A DNA stretch of 64,000 nucleotides, taken from the NCBI RefSeq assembly GCF_016786325.1, contig NZ_JADWYU010000133.1:1-64000 (forward strand). The letters are read 5' to 3'. The notes under the pieces are model-generated. The model had not been told where the DNA came from. It searched no databases and saw nothing but the letters and a program-made list of their open reading frames with translations. The position numbers were made by a program, and so were the translations under genes. Shown piece by piece: positions 34,532-42,023 of this stretch; within the stretch, counting starts at the first letter, position 1; each line of letters begins with the position of its first letter. This DNA is from Frankia nepalensis (GTDB lineage: Bacteria > Actinomycetota > Actinomycetes > Frankiales > Frankiaceae).

Positions 34532-34837
34532 TTGACCACCGCGGCGGGGCGCCCGGTCGATCCACGCAACGTCAACCGCTGGTGGGACGTGGTGTGCGAA
34601 CAGGCCAGCGTGCGGCGCGTCCGCGTGCACGACCTCCGGCACACGGCGGCGACCCTGCTGTTCCGCGCCGGCGTCGACCTGAACGAGATTCGCGCGCTGC
34701 TGCGGCACACTCGAATCGGTACGACCGCCGATATCTACGTGGATGTCTTCGACGACGTGAAGCGGGAGACCGCGTGCAGCATGGACGGCATCCTGACCCG
34801 GCTGCAAAGCCTTCGCGAGGTTACGACCGGCGAGTGA
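34532..34837 (+). pseudogene. Tyrosine recombinase, C-terminal fragment
   Basis: Only the last 101 codons of a phage-type integrase remain. They start in LTTAAGRPVDPRNVNRWW and hold the second half of the active site: VHDLRHTAATLL (H-x-x-R), LRHTRIGTTADIYVDVF (His and the nucleophilic Tyr). The core-binding domain and first catalytic Arg are missing. It differs clearly from the intact integrase at 50436-51758. The 52-bp repeat abuts the broken end. The 3' end overlaps the convergent phosphatase gene by 17 bases. Confidence 0.75.
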
Positions 34838-35309
34838 GCTGCTTCGTCCATTCCCGCTGCTCCGCGGTGTCTGGCACGGGCAGGCCGCGGGCATGTTGGA
34901 TCCGTGTCCAGGCGACCTGGGGCGTCGTGCCGTTCAGGACGAGGAGCGCGGCCGCGAGCAACGACGCGCGCCCGATGCCGTAGCGGCAGTGTGTGGCGAT
35001 ATGCGCACCTTCGCGGAGATCGTCGGCAAGGCTCGTCAGGGTCGGTAGGACGGCGGCCATTTCGGGGACCTGGCGGTCTGGAATGGGCATGGCGATGTGC
35101 CGCAGGCCGGCGGCGCGCGCCGCCTCGGCCTCCCCGGCGAGGCCCAGCGTGTCGAGTTCGGGTTGGGTGAGCGCGCAGACCACGACGTCGACTTCGCTTG
35201 CGGCCAGCGCCGCCATCTCGTCGGCGATCCAGTCGAAGCCGCGGGGTCTCGCCATGATGCTCACGCTGCCCGGCTCCGGATGGTCGATTGTGTAGAGAGT
35301 CGGGCGCAC
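34821..35309 (-). CDS. Dual-specificity/tyrosine phosphatase-like protein
   Basis: A 162-residue cysteine phosphatase. The P-loop HCRYGIGRAS (H-C-x5-R-S) is intact near residue 105, and DRQVPEM may carry the general acid loop. The fold resembles the small CDKN3/VH1-like phosphatases common in actinobacteria. It would remove phosphate from Tyr or Ser/Thr residues, or possibly from small molecules. The GTG at 35309 is chosen because GGAGG lies seven or so bases before it. It is the last gene on the left before the element; in the empty chromosome it would face the tRNA-Arg terminator. Confidence 0.8.
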   Translation of the reverse strand: MRPTLYTIDHPEPGSVSIMARPRGFDWIADEMAALAASEVDVVVCALTQPELDTLGLAGEAEAARAAGLRHIAMPIPDRQVPEMAAVLPTLTSLADDLREGAHIATHCRYGIGRASLLAAALLVLNGTTPQVAWTRIQHARGLPVPDTAEQREWTKQLTRRS

Positions 35310-35493
35310 GCGCGGACCTCCGGTCGATGGGTGGTGATCGGCATCGGTCGAGGTCGTGACATTCCGGCTGGGGGTCACCGGGGCGCGGCGCCTGCCGGGT
35401 GATGTCACAGAGGGTTACGGAACGGCGGGGCTCGCCCGCACGCCGAACCGTGATCGAATCCAATTGCAGTACTAACTGCAGTATGGACCCTGG

Positions 35494-35745
35494 AAAGCCC
35501 AGAGCCCCGCGCCACCCGTCGGCGGCTGCGGGGCCCTGAACCTGTCTCAACCAGACATCTGTGGGGCGTCACCCGCGACCTCAGGTGACTGCCAGGTGGT
35601 GCGAAACCCCAGGTCGTGGGGTCCGGGGCTCGGCCCCGGGGCAATACTCGCGGGCCTGGGGGAGCTTCCCGAAGGGAAGCGACCAAGGTGATCCGCCTCG
35701 CGCGCGCTCGGAGGGACTCGAACCCCCAACCTTTTGATCCGTAGT
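35494..35745. repeat. Left attachment repeat with tRNA-Arg 3' half
   Basis: Identical to 51788-52039 over 252 bp. It holds the 3' half of tRNA-Arg on the minus strand (35703-35745), the UUCG-loop hairpin downstream of the tRNA (35664-35680) and the 7-bp stem hairpin (35504-35534). Identity stops exactly at the 5' edge of the anticodon loop, the usual crossover zone of tRNA-directed integrases. The tRNA half here is a displaced, non-functional copy. Confidence 0.95.
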
Positions 35746-36123
35746 TTCATCTGGATCATCCATCGGCGTCCGTGGCCGTCCGCTGGCCCTGGTGGCGGGC
35801 GGTGCGGCGTCCCTCGACGTCCGCGACGGTCCACGGTCGTCCGCGGGCTCGCCTGTCAGGTTGCCTGTCAGTTGGACGGCCTACGCGCGCCTGTCGTTTC
35901 CTGTTTACAGCCTCCGAACTCGCCCGGTCCTCGGCTGGGTCGGGGCGGGAGCGCTGCGGCGGTGGCGGCTGGTGGTCGAGAACGTCGGTGATGGCTTGGT
36001 GGAGCCGAGCGGAGAAGTCGTTGAGTCAGGCGTGATCTTGTATGCCGGCGGACGAATCGATTAGGTGGGCTGGTCCTGCGCGTTCTGTGTCTGCTCTGGA
36101 GCCTTCCGTGAGATGCTCTGCGC
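35746..36123 (+). other. Left end of element with arm-type sites (module B)
   Basis: No gene is supported in these 378 bases. GTCCGTGGCCGTCCGCTGG lies at 35768-35786, and two GCCTGTCA units spaced 12 bp at 35851-35858 and 35863-35870. The same GCCTGTCA pair with the same spacing lies at the other end of the element (51768-51787). They are best read as integrase arm-binding sites on either side of the attachment core. Confidence 0.6.
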
Positions 36124-36792
36124 GTGATCGACGGGGGCGAGGACTCGAACGCACTGTTCGGTGATGCATACACCGAGCCACCGACGCCGGGGGTCCCCCG
36201 ACCGCCAGAGCAACGGGCATCGGACGAGGCCGAGCCATGGAACCGCCTGGCCGACCTCAGCGACAGGGCTCGATCGGGACACGATCATCGCGACAAGGGC
36301 GGGTTTGGCGAGCGCTGGATTGAGACTCTCGCCGAGATTGCAGGTCTTGGCTGCGCCTTCGAGAGAGTCGAGCGAAGCATCGGTGAGCTCACCTTCACTC
36401 TCGCCCACCAGATAGGACGCTTACAGGAAGCGAAGATTGCGGCGCAGGTGAAGACCACGGCAGAGCCCGGTTATGACAAATTTGGAAGAATAGCATATCC
36501 GCTCGACGCAACATCCTACAATCGACTTGTCGGGCCATTCCAGCATCCCCACTACTTGTTCCTCGTGATAACTTCAAAAGAGCGTCGAAATAGGATGTCG
36601 ACCTGCGATTCGGGCGACAAGCTTTCTGGTGGAGTGTATTATCATTCACTGAGGGGCGAGTCGCCAACTAAAAACAGGTCCAAAAAGACTGTCTACATCG
36701 ACGCAAAAAATCGAATATCCCCCGAGTCTCTCATTCAACTATGTGTTAATGCGGCACATGAATTCAATGCCGACTTGGGGGTGACATTGTGA
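36124..36792 (+). CDS. DUF4365-like predicted nuclease
   Basis: A 222-residue protein. The central part fits the DUF4365 domain, a predicted PD-(D/E)xK-type nuclease: the helix FGERWIETLAEIAGLG, a Glu-bearing strand, then IAAQVKTT (the Q-x-K strand with the catalytic Lys) and the helix-strand YPLDATSYNRLVG then HPHYLFLVIT. The N-terminal 55 residues are disordered and charged. The gene opens with GTG at 36124, and its stop overlaps the next start (GTGA). Codon use is visibly poorer in G+C than in all neighbours, with several A-runs near 36670-36710, so it is recent imported cargo. With its partner it may cut invading or host DNA; that role is inferred. Confidence 0.65.
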   Translation: MIDGGEDSNALFGDAYTEPPTPGVPRPPEQRASDEAEPWNRLADLSDRARSGHDHRDKGGFGERWIETLAEIAGLGCAFERVERSIGELTFTLAHQIGRLQEAKIAAQVKTTAEPGYDKFGRIAYPLDATSYNRLVGPFQHPHYLFLVITSKERRNRMSTCDSGDKLSGGVYYHSLRGESPTKNRSKKTVYIDAKNRISPESLIQLCVNAAHEFNADLGVTL

Positions 36793-37955
36793 GTGTAGAG
36801 ATACTTCCATCGCCGAATCAGTTGGTTGACTATGTTGATCGTGCGGGATGGCATAGGGTTGGAACTACGGGATTCACGGCTCTGTACGAAATCCGAGATT
36901 CGCGGGGGCGCATTAGGCAAATAATGCTACCCCTGGATGAGCGGCTGAAGGATTACGCATCGTCTCTCGCCGATGTTCTGCGCCGCCTCGCGGAATTCGA
37001 GGGACGAGATTCACTCACCGTCTCCCGGGCTCTAACAGCGGCTTCGGCATTCGACCGAGTCGACGTCTGGTCAGAATCAAACGAGCCTGGCTCGGCTCCA
37101 CTGCCCGATGCGTCGACGCTATTCTCCGCAGCCCGACGCCTTATGCTGGCTTCGGCCTGCGCGGCGCTGAAACCGAGCGCGTTTTTCAGTTCGGAGCATC
37201 CCATCGATGCGGAACGGTACCTGGATACCGTCTCGGCTCGAGTCGTTCCTGGCAGCTTTGTCGTGCAGCTAGACTGTCCGGTCGACCCTCCTGTGAAAGT
37301 TCCTGAGCTAGAGCTCGGTCATCATTATGGACGTCGAGTCACGGAGACGCTTCTAGATGGCGTCGAAACGGCCGTGACTGTCGCCCAGGCACCAGGAATG
37401 CAAGTTCGCCCGGACGCCTGGCGTGAAGCGATACCACATGGTGTTAGTGCAGATCTAGTGGACGCTCTCGCTAGTATCGCGCCGAGGTTGGACGGCTCGC
37501 CTCCTAAACAAATTGCTGTTGATTTCGCCCGGACAGTGCCGGTTGATGGATCTCGGCGTAAAAGTGTCGAGGTGCCACCCGGAATTCACCGAACTCTGCA
37601 AGATGGCGCCGAGCAGCTTCGAAATATGGTTATTCCTATCCGTGCGAGTCTAGTCGGGCAGGCGAAGGGACTCGAGCGGAGCGGTTCAGGGAATGGGCGG
37701 CTGATTGCCAAAGTTCAGGGAACTCTGGCGATAGAAGGGGATCGACCTCGACATGTAAGCGTCCGAATCGCGGCGCCGAATCTAGATGAGAGCCTATTCA
37801 TTGAATCGTACCGAGATCGCAGCAGTCTGGTCCTAACTGGCAGTGTAGTTCGCCGGGGAAAACGTTATGTCATGTTGTCCGTGACATCGGCAGAGTTGAT
37901 TCAACGTCCAACGCTGGAATTGTTTGACGATGAACCGCCTATGCCTGCGGACTAA
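36789..37955 (+). CDS. Unknown partner protein of the DUF4365 gene
   Basis: A 388-residue soluble protein I do not recognise by name. Features: an N-terminal block QIMLPLDERLKDYASSLADV followed by LRRLAEFEGRD; a helix ARRLMLASACAALKPSAF; a block SFVVQLDCPVDPP; YGRRVTETLLDGVETAVTVA; and a C-terminal beta-rich part (SVRIAAPNLDESLFIESY, SVVRRGKRYVMLSVTSAE) that looks like a small OB or Ig-type domain. No nucleotide-binding or membrane motif is visible. The four-base GTGA overlap with the DUF4365 gene and the same low-GC codon use mark the two as one imported operon. A regulatory or target-recognition subunit is possible. Confidence 0.55.
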   Translation: MSVEILPSPNQLVDYVDRAGWHRVGTTGFTALYEIRDSRGRIRQIMLPLDERLKDYASSLADVLRRLAEFEGRDSLTVSRALTAASAFDRVDVWSESNEPGSAPLPDASTLFSAARRLMLASACAALKPSAFFSSEHPIDAERYLDTVSARVVPGSFVVQLDCPVDPPVKVPELELGHHYGRRVTETLLDGVETAVTVAQAPGMQVRPDAWREAIPHGVSADLVDALASIAPRLDGSPPKQIAVDFARTVPVDGSRRKSVEVPPGIHRTLQDGAEQLRNMVIPIRASLVGQAKGLERSGSGNGRLIAKVQGTLAIEGDRPRHVSVRIAAPNLDESLFIESYRDRSSLVLTGSVVRRGKRYVMLSVTSAELIQRPTLELFDDEPPMPAD

Positions 37956-38394
37956 CCTCTACGGGGCGGCCTCGCTCGGCACCGCCGCGGACGCGGCCGT
38001 CGGATGGCGACACCTACCACAGCGGAAGCCAACCAGCGATCTTCGTTGGCAAGTCGACCCGTACCGCAGGCGCGCCAGCGCCGAGGAACGGAAGCGGCGC
38101 GGCAGCATGCTTTGTCATCGACCGGTCCAGGCTCAACCCCTGCCTTGCAAAGTCGGTCGCGCTGGTCCGCCGAGGTCCGGGCTCGTCTGTGGCCTCGGTC
38201 AGGCTCGGGCCGCCGTTCCGTCGTTGTCTGTGGTCGTCCGCCTGAGTTTGCCGGCTTGGCTACATGGTTGGCTACACGACTCGACCGGTTGGGACCGATC
38301 GGTGATGTCTGGTTCGCGGTGTCTGGTGGGATGCTGGTCGGCAGCGTGATGGCCTGTGTCTCGCGCGTCGTCTTGTCCTGTCGGGGGGTGGCGG
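37956..38394. other. Gap with attachment-like module C
   Basis: These 439 bases hold no supportable gene. A 30-bp segment (38129-38158) containing CTTGCAAAGTCGGTC nearly repeats 33487-33515. GTCTGTGGTCGTCCG follows at 38226-38240, and TTGGCTACA units spaced 12 bp lie at 38256 and 38268. The layout equals module A at 33.5 kb. Since C lies inside the present element and A outside, they are probably traces of an older element with a different target. Confidence 0.5.
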
Positions 38395-41181
38395 GTGGCG
38401 GACGGTCTGTCGGCCGCGGAGGTGTTGGCGTTCGCTGAGATGTACCCGGATGCGCTGCCGGCCGGTGGGCTGTTGGCCTCGGTCGGCTGGCGGCGGCGGA
38501 GTCAGCCGGGCTGGGCGAACGGGCTGTCGGCCGTCGACTGGTGGTGGGAGGTCTCGCGGTTGCTCGCGGCGGGCAAGGTCAGGAGTGGCCGGCTTTTGTT
38601 GTTGGAAGCCGCTCGGCGGGAGTTCCCCGCTAACCCGATCTTTGCCGCTGCTGCTGAGGACGAGGGACGGCCGGGGCCGGCGGTGTGGAACGTGCCGCCA
38701 CGCCTGGCGCGGTTCGTGGGCCGTGAGGATCAGCTGTCGGAGTTGGCGGGCAAGTTGGCGGCGGGCTCGGTGGTGTCGGTGGTGGCGCTGGCTGGGATGG
38801 GTGGCGTCGGGAAGACGGCGTTGGCGGTGGAGTACGCCTGGCGGCATGGCGAGGCGTTCGACGTGGTGTGGTGGGTGTCGGCCGAGCAGGTGGACCAGGT
38901 GCCCGAGCAGCTCGGCGCGTTGGGTGAGGCGTTGGGCCTGGCGGTGGGGGCGGAGCCGGCGGCGGTGGTGGCTGAGCTTCGGCGTCGGGGACGGCGGTGG
39001 CTGTTGGTGTTCGACAACGCCGAGGAACTCGCCGCGGTGGCGCCGTTTCGCCCGGCGGATGGTCGTGGCCGGGTGCTGGTGACGTCGCGGCGTGCGGGTT
39101 GGGATGGCCTCGGTGCGACGGTCGAGGTTCCGACGCTAGCGCGGTCGGAGTCGGTGGCGCTGCTGGCGGGCCGTGGTGTGTCGGTCGATCCGCAGGTGGC
39201 CGATCGGGTAGCGGGGCTGCTGGGGGATTTGGCTTTGGCGGTGGAGCAGGCGGCGGCGTTCTGCGCGCAGACGAGGACGCCGTTGGCCGAGTTTGCCGAC
39301 CTGTTGGCGGTGCGGCTCGATGACGTGATCGGTCTGGGTGAGGTCGCTGAGCGGGCTGGGGAGACGGTCGCGACGTTGTGGGATCTGTCTACCGAGCGTC
39401 TGGCGACGGTTTCCCCGGCCGCGGTGGAGCTGTTGGAACTGCTGGCGTTGTGCGCGCCGGAGCCGGTGCCGTTGGATCTGTTCGAGGGCCGGGCGAATCT
39501 GCTCGGTGGGGGGCCGCTGTCGGTGGCGGCCGGGGATCGGGTCGGGTGGCTGGAGGCGGTGGGGGCGCTGGTCGGGTACAGCCTGGCTGGTCGGGATGCG
39601 TCCACGGTGGTGGTGCATCGGCTGGTGGCGGCCGCAACCCGGCGGCGGACCGGCCAGGCCCGACAGGCGCAGGCACTGGCGGTCCTGCTCGGACTGCTGC
39701 GTGCCGACCTGCCCGGAGAGATCAAAAACACCCCGGAAAACTGGCCTCGGTGGGGGATGCTGCTCCCGCATGTCCGCGCGGTGGTGGCCCGCGTGGACGA
39801 CCCGGCGGGTACGGCTGCGTCGGCGGGCTCGGAACCTGCGGCAGCGGCCGGTGACCTGTCCTGGTTGTGCGACCGGACGGCAACCTACCTCCAGGTCCAC
39901 GGTCAGGCGGGCGAGGCGCTGCCGCTGTTCCAGCGGGCGCTGGCGATCGACGAAGCCGTTTACGGCCCCGACCACCCCGAGGTCACCGCCGGCCTGAGCA
40001 ATCTGGCGGGGGCGCTTCGAGATCTGGGTCGGGCCGGGGAGGCGCTGCCGCTGGTCCGGCGGGCGCTGGCGATCGACGAAGCCGTCTACGGCCCCGACCA
40101 CCCGGAGGTCGCTAGCCACCTGAACAACCTGGCAGTGGCGCTGCGCACCCTGGGTCGGGCCGGGGAGGCGCTGCCGCTGGCCCAGCGGGCGCTGGCCATC
40201 GACGAAGCCGTCTACGGCCCCGACCATCCCGTCATCGCCACCGCCCTGAACAACCTGGCAGTGGCGCTGCGCACCCTAGGTCGGGCCGGGGAGGCACTGC
40301 CGCTGGCCCAGCGGGCGCTGGCCATCGACGAAGCCGTCTACGGCCCCGACCACCCGGAGGTCGCCGCCGGCCTAAACAATCTGGCGGGGGCGCTGCGCAC
40401 CTTGGGTCAGGTCGGGGAGGCGCTGCCGCTGTTCCGGCGGGCGCTGGCGATCGCCGAAGCCGTCTACGGCCCCGACCATCCCGTCATCGCCACCGCCCTG
40501 AACAACCTGGCAGTGGCGCTGCAAGACCTGGGCCGGGCCGCAGAGGCACTGCCGCTGGCCCAGCGGGCGCTGGCGATCGCCGAAGCCGTCTACGGCCCCG
40601 ACCACCCGGAGGTCGCCGCCGGCCTAAACAATCTGGCGGGGGCGCTGCGCACCCTGGGTCGGGTCGGGCAGGCGCTGCCGCTGGCCCAGCGGGCGCTGGC
40701 GATCGCCGAAGCCGTCTACGGCCCCGACCATCCCGTCATCGCCACCGCCCTGAACAACCTGGCGGCGGTGCTGAAAGACCTGGGCCGGGCCGGGGAGGCG
40801 CTGCCGCTGTTCCGGCGGGCGCTGGCGATCGACGAAGCCGTCTACGGCCCCGACCACCCGGAGGTCGCCGCCGGCCTGAACAGCCTGGCGGCGGTGCTGC
40901 AAGACCTGGGCCGGGGCGCGGAGGCGCTGCCGCTGGCCCGGCGGGCGCTGGCGATCGACGAAACCGTCTACGGCCCCGACCACCCGGAGGTCGCTAGCCG
41001 CCTGAACAATCTGGCGGGGGCGCTGCGCACCCTGGGTCGGGTCGGGGAGGCGCTGCCGCTGGCCCAGCGGGCGCTGGCCGTCGCCGAAGCCGTCTACGGC
41101 CCCGACCACCCCAACTGTCAGATGATTCGGGGCAATCTCGCCGCATGCGACGCAGCTGCCACGGGCGGATCGGAATTGTGA
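38395..41181 (+). CDS. NLR-like NB-ARC protein with homogeneous TPR array
   Basis: A 928-residue STAND protein. The GTG at 38395 (G-rich site before it) begins VADGLSAAEVLAFAEMYPD, like the helical effector-associated domains that recruit partner effectors. The NB-ARC ATPase follows (FVGREDQLSEL, Walker A GMGGVGKTALAVEYAW, Walker B WLLVFDNAEE, RVLVTSRRAGW, near residues 105-320), then a helical arm, and from 39913 ten 42-residue TPRs of pattern EALPLxxRALAIxEAVYGPDHP. The architecture is that of animal and plant NLR sensors; in bacteria such proteins guard against phage. No adjacent gene supplies an obvious effector, so the N-terminal domain must find it elsewhere, perhaps in the preceding operon. 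Confidence 0.85.
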   Translation: MADGLSAAEVLAFAEMYPDALPAGGLLASVGWRRRSQPGWANGLSAVDWWWEVSRLLAAGKVRSGRLLLLEAARREFPANPIFAAAAEDEGRPGPAVWNVPPRLARFVGREDQLSELAGKLAAGSVVSVVALAGMGGVGKTALAVEYAWRHGEAFDVVWWVSAEQVDQVPEQLGALGEALGLAVGAEPAAVVAELRRRGRRWLLVFDNAEELAAVAPFRPADGRGRVLVTSRRAGWDGLGATVEVPTLARSESVALLAGRGVSVDPQVADRVAGLLGDLALAVEQAAAFCAQTRTPLAEFADLLAVRLDDVIGLGEVAERAGETVATLWDLSTERLATVSPAAVELLELLALCAPEPVPLDLFEGRANLLGGGPLSVAAGDRVGWLEAVGALVGYSLAGRDASTVVVHRLVAAATRRRTGQARQAQALAVLLGLLRADLPGEIKNTPENWPRWGMLLPHVRAVVARVDDPAGTAASAGSEPAAAAGDLSWLCDRTATYLQVHGQAGEALPLFQRALAIDEAVYGPDHPEVTAGLSNLAGALRDLGRAGEALPLVRRALAIDEAVYGPDHPEVASHLNNLAVALRTLGRAGEALPLAQRALAIDEAVYGPDHPVIATALNNLAVALRTLGRAGEALPLAQRALAIDEAVYGPDHPEVAAGLNNLAGALRTLGQVGEALPLFRRALAIAEAVYGPDHPVIATALNNLAVALQDLGRAAEALPLAQRALAIAEAVYGPDHPEVAAGLNNLAGALRTLGRVGQALPLAQRALAIAEAVYGPDHPVIATALNNLAAVLKDLGRAGEALPLFRRALAIDEAVYGPDHPEVAAGLNSLAAVLQDLGRGAEALPLARRALAIDETVYGPDHPEVASRLNNLAGALRTLGRVGEALPLAQRALAVAEAVYGPDHPNCQMIRGNLAACDAAATGGSEL
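39913..41178 (+). repeat. 126-bp tandem TPR-coding repeats
   Basis: Nine full units of exactly 126 bp begin at 39913, and a tenth degenerate unit begins at 41047. Many adjacent units are identical over long stretches at the DNA level, including synonymous sites, which implies recent duplication or gene conversion. Variation is concentrated at a few codons (AQ/FR/VR after EALPL; IDE/IAE; EVAAG/VIATA). Confidence 0.95.
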
Positions 41182-41187
41182 CGCGAC

Positions 41188-41239
41188 GCGCCGGCGAGCA
41201 CGGCCCGCCAGGGCCGCGCGCAGCCGCCGCGCGGCGCGG
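41188..41239 (+). repeat. 52-bp GC-rich repeat, copy after NLR gene
   Basis: Differs from 34477-34528 at one base. It starts six bases after the NLR-like gene's stop codon. After it, AGCAGCCTTGTAGC is partly repeated (41275-41303). No coding is seen in 41182-41320. Confidence 0.85.
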
Positions 41240-41320
41240 GTCGCCTTGATCCTAAATCGGCGGTTTCGGCAGCCAGCAGCCTTGTAGCAGCAGCCTTGTA
41301 GCGGCGGCAACGCGTAGCGG

Positions 41321-41998
41321 CTACGTGCTGGTGAACGTGACCGTGTGGTGGGTGGTCCAGCGGTAGGCGTGGCCGTCGCGGCGGAGTTCGAGCAGGCTGA
41401 CGCTGGTGACCGGGACTTCGATTGGTGGGAGCTGGCGGAGTTCGGTCAACCTGCGGATGACCTCGGTGGCCGCCGGGGTGGCGTTGCAGTAGGTGACGCT
41501 GATGTGTGGCTTGAAGCGGGCCGGTTCGGCGGGGACCTGGTCGGCGCCGAGCTCGGCGGCGATGGCTCCGCGGAGGCGCTCGCGGACTTCGGCAACCGGG
41601 TGCCACGGCGCCGCTCGGAGGAAGGTGCCGCCGGTATAGGCAGCGATCGGGCCGACGGTCAGCGTGAACGGCTCGATGTCGGCCGTGCGCTCGTCGGCTT
41701 GGGCGCCGATGCGAGTGACGGTGTCGGCGTCCAACTCGTCGGCGAACGCGACGCCTTGGACGGTCATGTGGATACCGTCCGCGGGGACCGGGTCGAGGTA
41801 GTCCAGCTCGGCCAACGCCTTCTGATGCTCGGCAACGTGGTCGCGCAGTGCCTGGTCGTCGAAGACGACGTACCACGTCAGGTAGTGGCGGTCGGGGCGC
41901 CAGCCGGGGCGCCACCACCAGTGGTCGGCCATCCGGTCCGTGCGCTGGAAGGCTTCCCAGTCCTCGGCGTCGACCTGGTCCTCGTGGGAGTGCGGCAC
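41321..41998 (-). CDS. 2H phosphoesterase (RNA ligase/cyclic phosphodiesterase fold)
   Basis: A 225-residue protein with both signature motifs of the 2H superfamily: GIHMTVQGV (H-x-T) near residue 95 and KPHISVTY (H-x-S) near residue 165, about 70 residues apart as expected. Relatives open 2',3'-cyclic phosphates on RNA or, in some phages, cleave cyclic nucleotide signals. Here it sits in the element between cargo and backbone, 25 bases downstream of the XRE/TPR regulator on the same strand, so the two may be co-transcribed. Processing tRNA ends or cyclic nucleotides are both open. Start is the ATG at 41998. Confidence 0.8.
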   Translation of the reverse strand: MPHSHEDQVDAEDWEAFQRTDRMADHWWWRPGWRPDRHYLTWYVVFDDQALRDHVAEHQKALAELDYLDPVPADGIHMTVQGVAFADELDADTVTRIGAQADERTADIEPFTLTVGPIAAYTGGTFLRAAPWHPVAEVRERLRGAIAAELGADQVPAEPARFKPHISVTYCNATPAATEVIRRLTELRQLPPIEVPVTSVSLLELRRDGHAYRWTTHHTVTFTST

Positions 41999-42023
41999 TC
42001 CGCCAGGCTAGAACCCGGCCCGG

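Noticed and set aside
34532..34837. The integrase fragment as the enzyme of the present element
   Set aside because: It lacks the core-binding domain and first catalytic Arg, lies outside the repeats, and a complete integrase exists at 50436-51758.
35703..35745. A second tRNA-Arg gene at the left repeat
   Set aside because: Only the 3' half is present; identity with the functional tRNA ends at the anticodon loop and no 5' half follows.
33487..38158. Modules A and C as the two ends of one intact nested element
   Set aside because: The left attachment repeat of the AICE lies between them and the enclosed genes are unrelated to a mobile backbone, so a simple nested element does not fit.
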